64,000 nt of DNA from Microbacteriaceae bacterium VKM Ac-2854 (GCA_013205085.1 JABMLH010000001.1:806001-870000), one strand, 5' to 3'; positions 33,410 to 44,095 are shown, counted from the stretch's first letter. Translations and numbers: made by a program. The notes: generated by a model not told the origin, from the sequence alone.

Positions 33410-34642
33410 ATGAGCGACAACGAAGGACGCGTGCGCTCGGCGCGCAAGGTCCCCGAATGCGAGCACGCGCTCGGCGAGGCGGCCGGCACCGTGCTGCTGG
33501 AGGGCGTCACGTTCACCGGCAAGCCGGTGGTCTGGGCCGACATCGACGGGCTGGCCGTGGTCGAAGGCGACATCGTGGTCGGCACCGCGGAGCAGGCGCG
33601 CACCGGCTTCATCGGCCCGCCGCTGCCGCTGCCCGCCGAGGTCACCGAATCGGAGGACGGGGTCGCCGAGCGCTCGGTCGGGATCACCGGGGCCGAGTAC
33701 CGCTGGCCCGGCGCGCGCGTGCCGTACGAGATCGACCCGGGGTTGCCGGACCAGGCCCGCGTCACCGACGCGATCGCGCACTGGCGCGCCAACACGCACA
33801 TCCGCCTGGAGCCGCGCGCCGGCGAGGCCGACTACGTGCGCTTCGTCGCCGGTTCCGGCTGCTCGTCGGCCGTCGGCCGTCGGGGCGGGATGCAGCAGAT
33901 CAGCCTCGGCTCCGGCTGCACCTCGGGCAACGCGATCCACGAGATCGGCCACGCCCTCGGCCTCTGGCACGAGCAGTCCCGCGAAGACCGCGACTCCTTC
34001 GTGCAGATCAACTGGGCCAACATCCAGGTCGGCATGGAGCACAACTTCAACCAGCACATCACCGACGGCGACGACCTCGGCGGCTACGACTACGGCTCGA
34101 TGATGCACTACGGCCGCTTCGCCTTCTCCGCCAACGGCCAGCCCACGATCGAGCCGCTCTCGCCGCTGCCGGCCGGCACCGTGATGGGCCAGCGCAACGG
34201 ACTCTCGGCCGGCGATATCGCGGGCATCCGGGCGCTGTACCCGGTGATCGTGAAGAGCCCCTTCCGCGAGCCGTTCACCATCAAGGAGTTGACCAAGGAG
34301 CCGTTCCGCGAGCCGGTGACGGTGAAGGAGTTCCGCGAGCCGTTCACGATCAAGGAGATCGCGAAGGAGCTCGCCGCCGATCCGGTCACCATCCGCGAAG
34401 GACTCGGCACGCTGGTCGAGGGCATCGGCCAGCCCGGCGGGGAGCTGATCAACCCGGTCGTGAACCAGGGCGCGAGCCCGTTCACGCTCGGTCGCGAGAG
34501 CGACTTCGGCGAGCAGTACCAGGCGCTCGTGGAGCAGCAGGCCGGGCTCGTCGCGCCGACGCGTGAGCAGTACCTCGCCGAGCTCGACGAGCTGCTGGCC
34601 CGCCTGGCCGCGGTCGTCGCCGCCCTCAAGGCCCTGCCGTGA
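33410..34642 (+). CDS. Astacin-like M12 metallopeptidase with repeated graspetide-like tail
   Basis: A 410-residue protein with a strong GAAGGAG site. Residues about 90-280 are an astacin domain: HEIGHALGLWHEQ gives zinc ligands H177, H181 and H187 with E178 as base; YGSMMHYG (228-235) is the Met-turn with Tyr; C151 and C170 may pair. No signal peptide is present, unusual for this family. After the domain come FREPFTIKE (285-293), FREPVTVKE (299-307), FREPFTIKE (308-316), ADPVTIREG (323-331) and SPFTLGRE (356-363), then a helical end. The repeated Thr with nearby Lys/Glu resembles core segments crosslinked by graspetide ATP-grasp ligases, and such a ligase is encoded next, overlapping the stop. 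The tail's role is inference. Confidence 0.88.
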   Translation: MSDNEGRVRSARKVPECEHALGEAAGTVLLEGVTFTGKPVVWADIDGLAVVEGDIVVGTAEQARTGFIGPPLPLPAEVTESEDGVAERSVGITGAEYRWPGARVPYEIDPGLPDQARVTDAIAHWRANTHIRLEPRAGEADYVRFVAGSGCSSAVGRRGGMQQISLGSGCTSGNAIHEIGHALGLWHEQSREDRDSFVQINWANIQVGMEHNFNQHITDGDDLGGYDYGSMMHYGRFAFSANGQPTIEPLSPLPAGTVMGQRNGLSAGDIAGIRALYPVIVKSPFREPFTIKELTKEPFREPVTVKEFREPFTIKEIAKELAADPVTIREGLGTLVEGIGQPGGELINPVVNQGASPFTLGRESDFGEQYQALVEQQAGLVAPTREQYLAELDELLARLAAVVAALKALP

Positions 34643-35607
34643 TCCTCGTCGTCAGCTACCCGGAGGAGGATCACACCGCGGCGGTCGTGGACCTCCTCCG
34701 GGCCGACGGCCACGAGGTCGAGTTGCTCGACGCCGCCCAACTGCCGACGACCGACTCGATCGAGCTGGAGTACGGCGTCGACGGCTGCGCGCACCGGCTG
34801 CGGATCGGCACCGACGGCCCCGACCGGGTCGTCGACCTCGATGCGGCCCGCGCGGGCTGGTGGCGGCGGATCCGCGCGCTCGCCCCGCATCCGTCCATCA
34901 CCGATCCCGCCGCAGCGGGCTTCGCCGTGGGTGAGACGGTCGAGGTCTTCGAGGGTCTCATCGGTTCACTGAATCTCGACTGGATCAACGACCCGGTGCG
35001 CGACCGGGAGGCGCACCACAAGCCGCTGCAGTGGACGGTCGCGCACGGGCTCGGATTCGACCTGCCGCGCACCCTGGTCACCAGCTCGCCCGAGCGGGCT
35101 CGTGACTTCGTCGCCGAGCTCGGCGTCGGTCAGGTGATCGCCAAGCCGTTCCTGGAGCGGGTGGATGCGTGGCGCGAGACCCGCATCCTCGACCATAACG
35201 ACGTGGAGCGGCTCGACCAGGTTCGTCTGGCGCCGACGCTGCTGCAGGAGTACGTGCCCGGCGTCGACCTCCGGGTCACCGTCGTCGGGCATCACGTCTA
35301 CGCCACCGAGATCGATGCGTCCGCGACCAGCTACCCTGCCGATATGCGGATGGTGCTGGGTGAGGCGGAGGTGCATCCGGTGCTGCTGCCGGAGGCGCTG
35401 GTGACGCGCATCCGCGCGTTGTTGAGCCGGCTCGGTCTCGTCTACGGTGCGGTCGACCTGCGCCGCACGCCCGACGGCGGGTACCGCTTCTTCGAGGTGA
35501 ACCCGGCCGGGCTGTGGTTGTTCGCGCAGCAGCGCAGCGGCTGGCCGATCACCGAGGCGGTCGCGGGCGAGCTGGCCAAGCGCGAGCGGATGCTGGTGCC
35601 GGCATGA
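34639..35607 (+). CDS. MvdD/RimK-like ATP-grasp ligase
   Basis: The GTG at 34639 overlaps the protease stop (GTGA). The 322-residue protein has the layout of graspetide (microviridin-type) and RimK-like ligases: an N-terminal Rossmann-like part, LNLDWINDPVRDREAHHKPLQ (about 112-132) with the family's substrate-domain pattern, a nucleotide lysine in GQVIAKPF, LLQEYVPGVDLRV, and the metal-binding FFEVNPAG near 290. Relatives form ester or amide links between side chains of a peptide. No separate short precursor gene is seen near it, so the protease tail is the obvious substrate candidate. It overlaps the next gene by four bases. Confidence 0.87.
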   Translation: MILVVSYPEEDHTAAVVDLLRADGHEVELLDAAQLPTTDSIELEYGVDGCAHRLRIGTDGPDRVVDLDAARAGWWRRIRALAPHPSITDPAAAGFAVGETVEVFEGLIGSLNLDWINDPVRDREAHHKPLQWTVAHGLGFDLPRTLVTSSPERARDFVAELGVGQVIAKPFLERVDAWRETRILDHNDVERLDQVRLAPTLLQEYVPGVDLRVTVVGHHVYATEIDASATSYPADMRMVLGEAEVHPVLLPEALVTRIRALLSRLGLVYGAVDLRRTPDGGYRFFEVNPAGLWLFAQQRSGWPITEAVAGELAKRERMLVPA

Positions 35608-35933
35608 GCGCGTTGCACGGCGTGGTGCTGGTGCCCGCGACGGCGAAGGCCGGCACGGCAACGGTGACGGTGCGGCTGCTGGACGTGTCGCTGCAGGACG
35701 TCGCGGCGGCGGAGATCGCGCGGGTGGTGTTGCCGGGCATCGCGGTGCAGCCGGGGCGGCGCATCCCGTTCGTGCTCGAGGGCGAGCGTGGTCGCGGCTT
35801 CGTGGTGCAGGCCGAGGTCTCCTTCGGCGCGGTGCGCTCATCGGGCGACCTGCTCACGGTGTCGCCCGTGCTGGCCGACACCCTCTCCGACTCCGCCGAG
35901 CACCCGGGCGCCGTCCCCGTCGTGGTGATCTAG
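35604..35933 (+). CDS. YbaY-like small beta-sandwich protein
   Basis: The ATG at 35604 overlaps the ATP-grasp stop (ATGA). The 109-residue protein matches the YbaY domain: TVTVRLLDVSLQDVAAAEIA, a central IPFVLEGERG and a closing SSGDLLTVSPVLAD strand. YbaY is usually a lipoprotein domain, but here there is no signal sequence or lipobox. Tight coupling suggests that it works with the protease and ligase, perhaps as inhibitor, scaffold or recognition subunit. The stop codon TAG is the start of a palindromic repeat. Confidence 0.75.
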   Translation: MSALHGVVLVPATAKAGTATVTVRLLDVSLQDVAAAEIARVVLPGIAVQPGRRIPFVLEGERGRGFVVQAEVSFGAVRSSGDLLTVSPVLADTLSDSAEHPGAVPVVVI

Positions 35934-35982
35934 GGGGTTGTCACTCCGTCCCACCTCGAGTGGGACGCAGTGACAACCCCCT
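35932..35982. repeat. GTTGTCAC-family palindrome, copy 4
   Basis: AGGGGGTTGTCACTCCGTCC (from 35932) pairs with the segment ending at 35982, with one mismatch over 23 bases and a 5-base loop. It uses the last two bases of the YbaY-like gene's stop codon and probably terminates the protease/ligase operon. Confidence 0.9.
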
Positions 35983-36109
35983 TCTTCGGTGCACCTCTCC
36001 TGAGGGCGCCCTCAGGCCGCTAGGGTGGTTGCTGGATCGGGTCCAAGAATGGGCCGCACGTGGTCGATGGCGACCCGCATCCGTCATCGCATCCCACCGA
36101 AAGCACCCC

Positions 36110-37768
36110 ATGCGTCTGCGTAGAACTCTGCCCCTCGCCACGGCCGCCGCCCTGGCGCTCGTCCTCAGCGCCTGCTCCAGCCCGAGCCCCAGCGCCGACA
36201 GCGCGACCCCCGTCGCCGACGGCACCCTCACCTACGCGTCGGGCGACGCCGAACCCACGTGCCTGGATCCGCACGTCGGCGGCAACTATCCGCAGGCGCT
36301 CGTCGCCACGCAGGTGCTCGAGTCGCTGTTCTCCCGCGACGCGAGCGGCACGATCATCCCGTGGCTCGCCTCCGACTGGTCCGCCTCCGACGACGGCCTC
36401 AGCTACGACATCACCCTGCGCGAGGGCGTCACCTTCACCGACGGCACCCCCTTCGACGCTGCCGCGGTCGCCACCAACATCGCGCACCTGCAGGACCCGA
36501 ACACCAAGTCCTCCACTGGCTACCTCGCCGTCGCGAAGATCACCGGCGTCGAGGCGGTCTCGGCCACGGAGGCGAAGATCACGCTGAGCGCCCCCGACAG
36601 CGCCCTGCTCGAATCGCTCTCGCAGCCGTGGACCGCGATGCAGTCGCCCGCCGGCATCGAGCGCGGCATGGACGCCAACTGCGCGGCTCCGATCGGCACC
36701 GGCCCGTTCGAGATCACCGAATGGGTCAAGCAGGATCACATCACCCTCGAGCGCAACGACGACTACGTGTCGAACGCGGCGAACCCCACGGGCGAGGCCG
36801 GTCACGACGGCCCGGCGTACCTCAAGACGATCACCTGGCGCTTCATCCCCGACTCCGCCTCGCGGTACGCCGCGCTGCAGGCGGGCGAGGTCGACGTGAT
36901 CGACAACGCCCAGCCCGACACCATCAAGACCGCGTCGACGGCCGACGGCATCACCGAGCTGGCCGCCCCGCGCCCCGGCTCCTCGAACCGGCTCGAGCTC
37001 AACTCGGGCCAGGCGCCGTTCGACGACGCGACGGTGCGTGAGGCGTTCATCCGCGGCGTCGGCGTGAACGACGGCATCGACTCGCTCTTCTTCGGCACCG
37101 CCGAGCGCTCCTACTCACCGCTGTCCAGCGTCGAGGCCACGGCGTACTCCGAGCCGGAGCTGTTCGAGGATGCGGGCAGCGACGACGAGATCGCCGCCGC
37201 CGAGAAGCTGCTGGACGCGGCGGGCTGGACCGTCGGCGCCGATGGCATCCGCGAGAAGGCCGGCCAGAAACTCACCCTGCGCTTCCCGGTCAGCACCAAC
37301 CAGTCGATCCCGGCCGAGCAGTCGCTCTTCGAGCAGGTGCAGGCGAACGCCAAGGCCCTCGGCTTCGACGTGCAGATCAGCCTGCTCGACCTCTCCAGCT
37401 GGTACGCCGCGCTCGGCGCCAACGAGTACGAGCTGGTCAGCGCGCCGTACACGAAGGTCGGCCCGGATGTGCTGCGCACGCTGTACGACTCCGCCGGCAT
37501 CACGCCCGCCCCGAGCGGCTACTTCGCCAACCACGCCAAGGTGAACCTGCCGGAGCTGGACGGCATCCTCACGGAGGCGAGCGCCACCCAGGACGCGGAA
37601 GCGCGCGCCGACCTCTACCAGCAGGCTCAGAAGATCGTGCTGGAGGGCTACTACATCCTGCCGCTCTACGACCAGCAGAACACCTTCCTGCTCAGTGACT
37701 CGGTGCAGGGCGTGGTGCCGCTGGCGACGGTGTCCACCCCGTGGTTCGGCGACGCGTACGTCTCCTAG
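36110..37768 (+). CDS. ABC transporter substrate-binding lipoprotein, SBP_bac_5 family
   Basis: A 552-residue lipoprotein with signal peptide and lipobox LSAC (C22). The mature part has the peptide/nickel-binding family 5 pattern: TCLDPHVGGNYPQ, VLESLFSRDASGTIIPWLASDW, YDITLREGVTFTDGTPFDA and a central GTGPFEITEW. It would deliver an oligopeptide, opine or similar ligand to the permeases encoded next (37794, 38794) and the dual ATPase (39624). The start ATG at 36110 lies directly before the positively charged N-region. No regulator is adjacent. Confidence 0.92.
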   Translation: MRLRRTLPLATAAALALVLSACSSPSPSADSATPVADGTLTYASGDAEPTCLDPHVGGNYPQALVATQVLESLFSRDASGTIIPWLASDWSASDDGLSYDITLREGVTFTDGTPFDAAAVATNIAHLQDPNTKSSTGYLAVAKITGVEAVSATEAKITLSAPDSALLESLSQPWTAMQSPAGIERGMDANCAAPIGTGPFEITEWVKQDHITLERNDDYVSNAANPTGEAGHDGPAYLKTITWRFIPDSASRYAALQAGEVDVIDNAQPDTIKTASTADGITELAAPRPGSSNRLELNSGQAPFDDATVREAFIRGVGVNDGIDSLFFGTAERSYSPLSSVEATAYSEPELFEDAGSDDEIAAAEKLLDAAGWTVGADGIREKAGQKLTLRFPVSTNQSIPAEQSLFEQVQANAKALGFDVQISLLDLSSWYAALGANEYELVSAPYTKVGPDVLRTLYDSAGITPAPSGYFANHAKVNLPELDGILTEASATQDAEARADLYQQAQKIVLEGYYILPLYDQQNTFLLSDSVQGVVPLATVSTPWFGDAYVS

Positions 37769-37793
37769 CTTCACGTCTTCTAGAGTTGCTCGA

Positions 37794-38723
37794 ATGACGC
37801 GCTGGCTGGCCCTCAAGCTGGCCGGCGCGTTGTTCGTGCTCTGGGCGGTCGCGACGGCCGTGTTCTTCCTGATCCGGTTGATCCCCGGCGACACGGCGCA
37901 GGCCATCCTCGGCGGGCCCGGTTCGCAGGCGTCGGCGGAGGCGCTGGCTCAGGTGCGTGCGGAGTACGGACTCGATCAGCCGCTGTTCGTGCAGTACCTG
38001 GTGCAGCTCGGACGGCTCGCGGTGGGCGACTTCGGCAGCTCCTACGCGCAGCGGGTTCCGGTGGCGGAGCTGATCGGCGCGCAGCTGCCGGGCACACTGC
38101 TGCTCGCCGTGCTCGCGCTCGCCCTGGGCTGGCTGCTGGCGCTCGCCGTGGCGTTGTACTCGACGCGCGGCGGTCGGCTGGCCGCCGCGATCGGGTCCGG
38201 ACTCGAACTGACCGCCGCGGCGCTGCCGCACTTCTGGCTGGCCACGGTGCTGATCGCCGTGTTCGCGACGACCTTGGGCTGGCTGCCGCCGGTGTCGACG
38301 GCGGATGCGCGCGGCCTGGTGCTGCCGGTGCTCACCCTGGCGATCCCGCTGGCCGGATTCCTCGGTCAGGTGATGCGGCAGGCGCTGCTGGATGCGCTGG
38401 AGGCGCCGTTCTCCTTCGCCGCGCTCGCCCGCGGTGAGAGCGCGACGGGGCTGCGCCTCCGGCACGCGATCCGGCACGCGATCCTGCCCGGCATCTCGCT
38501 CTCGGGCTGGGCCTTCGGCTACCTGATCGGCGGCGCGGTCGTGGTCGAGACGATCTTCGCGCGCCCGGGCCTCGGCCGGACCCTGCTGAACGCGGTCACC
38601 GTGCGCGACTTGCCCGTCGTGACGGGGGTCGTGCTGGTCACCGCGCTCGCGTACATCCTGGTCACCGTCGTCACCGACGCCCTCTCCCGCATCGCCGACC
38701 CGCGGATTCGAGGGCTCCGATGA
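37794..38723 (+). CDS. ABC transporter permease, DppB/OppB type
   Basis: A 309-residue permease with six membrane helices. FFLIRLIPGDTAQAILGG after the first helix is the DppB/OppB hallmark, and the EAA-type coupling loop is ARGESATGLRLRHAIRHAILP near 225. It pairs with the DppC-like permease encoded at 38794. A small inverted repeat separates the two genes, which is unusual inside such operons. Confidence 0.92.
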   Translation: MTRWLALKLAGALFVLWAVATAVFFLIRLIPGDTAQAILGGPGSQASAEALAQVRAEYGLDQPLFVQYLVQLGRLAVGDFGSSYAQRVPVAELIGAQLPGTLLLAVLALALGWLLALAVALYSTRGGRLAAAIGSGLELTAAALPHFWLATVLIAVFATTLGWLPPVSTADARGLVLPVLTLAIPLAGFLGQVMRQALLDALEAPFSFAALARGESATGLRLRHAIRHAILPGISLSGWAFGYLIGGAVVVETIFARPGLGRTLLNAVTVRDLPVVTGVVLVTALAYILVTVVTDALSRIADPRIRGLR

Positions 38724-38736
38724 GGGGGGACCTTCT

Positions 38737-38773
38737 CGCTGATCGAGTAGGGCCTTTGGCTACTCGACCAGCG
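38737..38773. repeat. Short palindrome between two permease genes
   Basis: CGCTGATCGAGTAG (38737-38750) pairs with 38760-38773 with one mismatch and a 9-base loop. It lies between stop and start of co-transcribed permease genes, so it is not an operon-end terminator. Confidence 0.8.
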
Positions 38774-38793
38774 GATGAGGGCGGACTCGTCCG

Positions 38794-39623
38794 ATGAGCG
38801 ACCTCGAACTGCGCGCCGCCGCGGTGGCACCGCGCCCGGGCGGCCTCCGCGTCGCCGATCTGCTCGCCGGCGTCTTCGTATCGGCGCTGCTGGTCGCCGC
38901 CGTCTTCCCGGGCGTCGCGCCGTACGATCCGCTCGCCATCGATCCCGGCGCCGCCTTCCAGGGGCCGACCGCGGCGCACCTGTTCGGCACCGACGAATCG
39001 GGGCGCGACCTGCTCAGCCGGGTGATCGCGGGAGCCGGCGCGTCGCTGCTGATCGGCGTCGCCGCCACAGCGATCGGCCTCGGCCTCGGCACGATCCTCG
39101 GCCTGATCGCGGCGCTCGGCGGCCGAGTCGCGGATGCGGTCGTCGCGCGCATCCTCGAGGTCTTCTTCTCCTTCCCCGGCCTGCTGCTGGCGCTGCTGGT
39201 GATCGTGGTGACCGGCCCCGGCGTGATCCCGGCGACGGTGGCCGTCGGGCTCTCGACCGCGCCCGGCTACGCGCGGATCCTTCGCGGCCAGCTGCTGGGC
39301 ATCCGCTCGGCGGGCTACGTCGAGGCGGCGCGGGTGCTCGGGCACGGGCCCTGGCGGATCCTGCTGCGGCACATCCTGCCGAACACCTTCGCGCCGCTGA
39401 CGGTGCTGGCCACGCTCGGCATCGGCCAGGCGATCGTCTGGGCCGCGGCGCTGAGTTACCTCGGCCTCGGCGCGGAGCCGCCGGCCCCGGAGTGGGGCGC
39501 GATGCTGTCGGCCGGGCGCACCTACATCGGCTCGGCGTGGTGGATGACGGTCTTCCCGGGGCTCGTGATCGTGCTGACCACGATCGCGACGACGGTGCTG
39601 GGCCGGCGGCTGCGGGGCACACG

Positions 39624-39627
<4 letters not shown>
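38794..39627 (+). CDS. ABC transporter permease, DppC/OppC type
   Basis: A 277-residue permease with six helices. HLFGTDESGRDLLSRVIAGA near residue 62 is the DppC/OppC signature, and AARVLGHGPWRILLRHILPN is the ATPase-coupling loop. It overlaps the start of the ATPase gene by four bases (ATGA). It should form the heterodimeric channel with the preceding permease. Confidence 0.93.
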
Positions 39628-41303
<1,676 letters not shown>

Positions 41304-41328
41304 CCGCGCGCATCCGGCAGCGGCGAGG

Positions 41329-42015
41329 TCACCGGATCGCCGGCGGCAGCACGCTCCGCGCGCCCACCGACACCGTCTGCCACACCGCCTCGGCCACGCC
41401 CCAGCGCTGCAGCGTGATCGTGAAGGCCTGCTCGAACTGTCGCACCAGGTCCAGCCGCGGATCGGCCAACCACTGCAGTTCCAGTCCGTCCATCATCGCG
41501 AACAGTGCCCGCACCTCGGCCTCCGCCTCGGCATCCGTCATCGCGCGGGTCAGGCCGAGGTGCGCTGCGTGGTGCAGCTGGGCGACGCCCTCGCGGACGA
41601 TCGCCGCGTAGCGTGCTGCCACCCACGCACGGGCCGGATGATCGGGGTCGGAGGTCTCGGTGCAGATCGTGAGGAACAGCTCGATCAGCCCCGGATGCTG
41701 CACGTGATAGCTCATCAGCGCCGGGAAGGTCAGGAAGTAGTCGAGGCCGTCGCCGCGATCGGTGCGGATGCTGAGCTCGTGCGTGCCCTCCTCCCAGCGC
41801 TCCAGGGTGGCGACCAGCAGTTCCTCCTTGCTGGTGAAGTGCCGCAACAGCGCAGCGGTGGTGACGCCGACCGCGTCCGCGATCTCGCGCAGCGACGAGG
41901 TGGCGTAGCCGCGCCGGGCGAAGATCGCCCAGGCGGCGTCGACGATCTGGGCCTTGCGGCGCACGCCCGTCCGGTAGGGCCCCCGCGGGCCGGTCGACGT
42001 GCCGGTTGTGCTCAT
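41329..42015 (-). CDS. TetR-family regulator of the sugar ABC operon
   Basis: The ATG at 42015 gives 228 residues. The helix-turn-helix (AQIVDAAWAIFARRGYATSS, then DAVGVTTAALLRHFTSKEEL) is at about 25-70 and the C-terminal ligand domain is of the BetI/TetR_C_6 type. It is divergent from the leader peptide and oxidoreductase genes, with two palindromes between (TTGCGCAA at 42117, GTTTAC...GTAAAC at 42136). It likely represses the sugar-uptake operon in the absence of ligand. Only 26 bases separate its stop from that of the ABC ATPase. Confidence 0.9.
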   Translation of the reverse strand: MSTTGTSTGPRGPYRTGVRRKAQIVDAAWAIFARRGYATSSLREIADAVGVTTAALLRHFTSKEELLVATLERWEEGTHELSIRTDRGDGLDYFLTFPALMSYHVQHPGLIELFLTICTETSDPDHPARAWVAARYAAIVREGVAQLHHAAHLGLTRAMTDAEAEAEVRALFAMMDGLELQWLADPRLDLVRQFEQAFTITLQRWGVAEAVWQTVSVGARSVLPPAIR

Positions 42016-42116
42016 CGACCCCTCCTCGGACCGTCGTCGACGAGGGGTCTCGGCCCTCGTCGGCCTGCGTGCAGCGGCGCCTCCGAGCCGGATTCGACTC
42101 GATTTCATAACGCTAC

Positions 42117-42159
42117 TTGCGCAAATGCTACCCCGCGTTTACATTTGGCGAAACGTAAA
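42117..42159. promoter_or_regulatory. Operator region between the TetR gene and the sugar operon
   Basis: TTGCGCAA (42117-42124) is a perfect 8-bp palindrome. GTTTAC (42136-42141) and GTAAAC (42154-42159) form an interrupted palindrome of 24 bases. The stretch is notably AT-rich for this window and lies between divergent genes, so it should hold promoter and operator. Confidence 0.6.
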
Positions 42160-42228
42160 CAGACAGCAACTTTTCACCGGCTGTCCGCCTCGTTATCCGC
42201 CACTTCTTTCAACGACGAAGGACGTTCC

Positions 42229-42285
42229 ATGTCGGTTTTCTCGACCCTCTGCGCGCCACCGGCGCCGCACCGGATCCACGCATGA
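42229..42285 (+). CDS. Putative 18-residue leader peptide
   Basis: An ATG at 42229, nine bases after GAAGGA, opens a reading frame of 18 codons (MSVFSTLCAPPAPHRIHA) whose TGA overlaps the ATG of the oxidoreductase (ATGA at 42282-42285). The oxidoreductase has no ribosome site of its own, so its translation probably depends on this leader. No regulatory codon run (such as repeats of one amino acid) is evident; a plain coupling role is more likely than attenuation. Confidence 0.55.
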   Translation: MSVFSTLCAPPAPHRIHA

Positions 42286-43322
42286 TCGGCGTCGGCATCC
42301 TCGGAGCCGGCCCGGTCACCCAGGCCATCCACCTGCCCACTCTCGCCCGCCTCACGGACACGTTCACCGTCACCCGGATCATGGACGTCAGCCCTGAGAT
42401 CGCGCAGAAGGTCGCCGCCCGCGTCGGCGCGGCCTGGACCACCAGCCTCGACGAACTGCTCGCCGACCCCGCCGTCGAGGTCGTCGCGATCTGCTCGCCG
42501 CACCCGTTCCACGCGGCCCAGGTGATCGCCGCCTGCCGCTCCGGCAAGAAGGCCGTGCTCTGCGAGAAGCCCTTCGCGATGTCGGGGGAGGAGGCCGAGC
42601 AGATCGCCGCCGTCTCCGCCGAGACCGGCGTGCCGATCCTGGTCGGCGCGATGCACGCCTACGACGCGGGCTGGCTCGCGGTCGCCGAGCGGGTCGCGGC
42701 GGGCACGGTGCACACGATCCAGTCCTCGATCGTGCTGCCGCCGAACCCGCGTTTCGAGGACTTCGCCACCGAGGTCGAGGGTCGCCCCGCCGCGGGCGAG
42801 GCCCCCGATCGCGCCGACGTCGAGGTGCAGGCGCAGATGCTCACCGGCGGCGTTATGGGGCTCGCGATCCACGACCTGCCGCTGATCCGCAGCCTGATCG
42901 GCGCCGGCTGGGACGACGTCGAGGTGCTGCACGCCGAGGTGCTGCAGCCCTTCGGCTACCTGATCGTGCTGCAGGTCGGCGCGGTGCACGTCGAGTTGCA
43001 CGCCGTGATGAGCGCGAACTGGGCGCCGAACTGGAAGCTCACGGCGTTCGGCGACGACACCGAAGCCGCCGTCGAGTTCACCCCCTCCTACGTGCAGGCC
43101 GGCTCCGCGACCGCGACGATTACCAGCGGGGGCGTCGAGACCCGCATCCTCGCCGCCGACCACAACGGCTACGAGGGCGAATGGCGCGAGATCGCGCTCG
43201 CCGCCGAGGGCCGCACGCCGCGGCTCGCGGCCGAGGTGCTGATCGACGACCTGCGCTTCGCGCTCGACATCGCCGAGAAGGCCGCCGCCTTCGTGCGCCG
43301 GCCGCAGGAGGTGCTGGTATGA
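42282..43322 (+). CDS. Gfo/Idh/MocA-family oxidoreductase
   Basis: A 346-residue NAD(P)-dependent dehydrogenase: GVGILGAGPVTQAIHLPTLA is the dinucleotide site, EVVAICSPHPFHAAQVIAA and AVLCEKPFA (catalytic EKP) follow, and the C-terminal sheet domain contains the GLAIHDLPLIRSLIG histidine. These enzymes oxidise or epimerise sugars and inositols. It is the first full gene of the sugar ABC operon and should act on the imported substrate. Its translation appears coupled to the short leader frame. Confidence 0.92.
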   Translation: MIGVGILGAGPVTQAIHLPTLARLTDTFTVTRIMDVSPEIAQKVAARVGAAWTTSLDELLADPAVEVVAICSPHPFHAAQVIAACRSGKKAVLCEKPFAMSGEEAEQIAAVSAETGVPILVGAMHAYDAGWLAVAERVAAGTVHTIQSSIVLPPNPRFEDFATEVEGRPAAGEAPDRADVEVQAQMLTGGVMGLAIHDLPLIRSLIGAGWDDVEVLHAEVLQPFGYLIVLQVGAVHVELHAVMSANWAPNWKLTAFGDDTEAAVEFTPSYVQAGSATATITSGGVETRILAADHNGYEGEWREIALAAEGRTPRLAAEVLIDDLRFALDIAEKAAAFVRRPQEVLV

Positions 43323-44095
43323 GCGCCCTCACCGTGCAGGCGGATGCGCCGGCCCGCGCCGCGGGCGACGTCGCGGCGGTCATCGCCTCCCTCCCCGTCT
43401 CGCTCGCGCCCGCTGATGAGAACACCGCCGGCGCCGCCGAGCTCGTGGCGATCGCCGGCAGCGCCGGTTGGTCGGGCCGCGCCGCCGAGGCCCTCGCGGC
43501 CGGCGCCCACGGTGTCCTCGTGATCGAGCCGGTCGCCGAGGATGTCGCCGCCCTGGACGGACTCGTCGTCCTCGATCGCACCTTCGCGAGCAACCCCGGC
43601 CTGTCGGCAGCGCTGCCCGCGATCGAGGCGATCGACGACGGCGCCCTGCTCGAGGCCCGCGTCGTTGTTCCCGTCGGCGCCGACCTCGACGCGGCACTGC
43701 TCGGGCAGCTCGCCCTGGTCCGCGCCGCCGGCTCGCCGGTCGCCATGGCCCGCATCCTCGCCCGCTCCGCCGCCGGCTACACCGTGCGCGGCGAGCTCGA
43801 GAGCGGCCGCTCGGTCCTCCTCACCGCGGTGGCGAGCGACGCCCGCCCCGCCGCCGCTTCCCTCCGACTCCTCGGCGCCACGAGCGCCGTCGAGGTGGAG
43901 ATCCCCGCCCCTGTCGCCGCCCGGCCCCTGCGCGCGACGGTCACGACCGCGGAGGGAGCGACCCTGCTCCCGACGCAGTACGAGACGGCGCACCGCGCGA
44001 GCTGGCGACGCCTGCGCGACCTGCTCGCCTCCGGCTCGCCGGCCGCGGACCTCGACGCTTTCGCCGCCGACGCGGCGCTCGCGGCCTCCCTCTGA
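43319..44095 (+). CDS. Conserved protein of unknown function in the sugar operon
   Basis: The ATG at 43319 overlaps the oxidoreductase stop, giving 258 residues, very rich in Ala. No clear family motif is recognised. The first ~170 residues alternate hydrophobic strands with helices (GVLVIEPVAEDVAALDGLVVLDR, ARVVVPVGADLDAALLGQLA), possibly a Rossmann-like or degenerate oxidoreductase fold; the rest includes two beta-rich stretches and a helical end. It has no signal peptide. Position between dehydrogenase and binding protein suggests a metabolic or accessory role in the same pathway. Confidence 0.75.
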   Translation: MSALTVQADAPARAAGDVAAVIASLPVSLAPADENTAGAAELVAIAGSAGWSGRAAEALAAGAHGVLVIEPVAEDVAALDGLVVLDRTFASNPGLSAALPAIEAIDDGALLEARVVVPVGADLDAALLGQLALVRAAGSPVAMARILARSAAGYTVRGELESGRSVLLTAVASDARPAAASLRLLGATSAVEVEIPAPVAARPLRATVTTAEGATLLPTQYETAHRASWRRLRDLLASGSPAADLDAFAADAALAASL

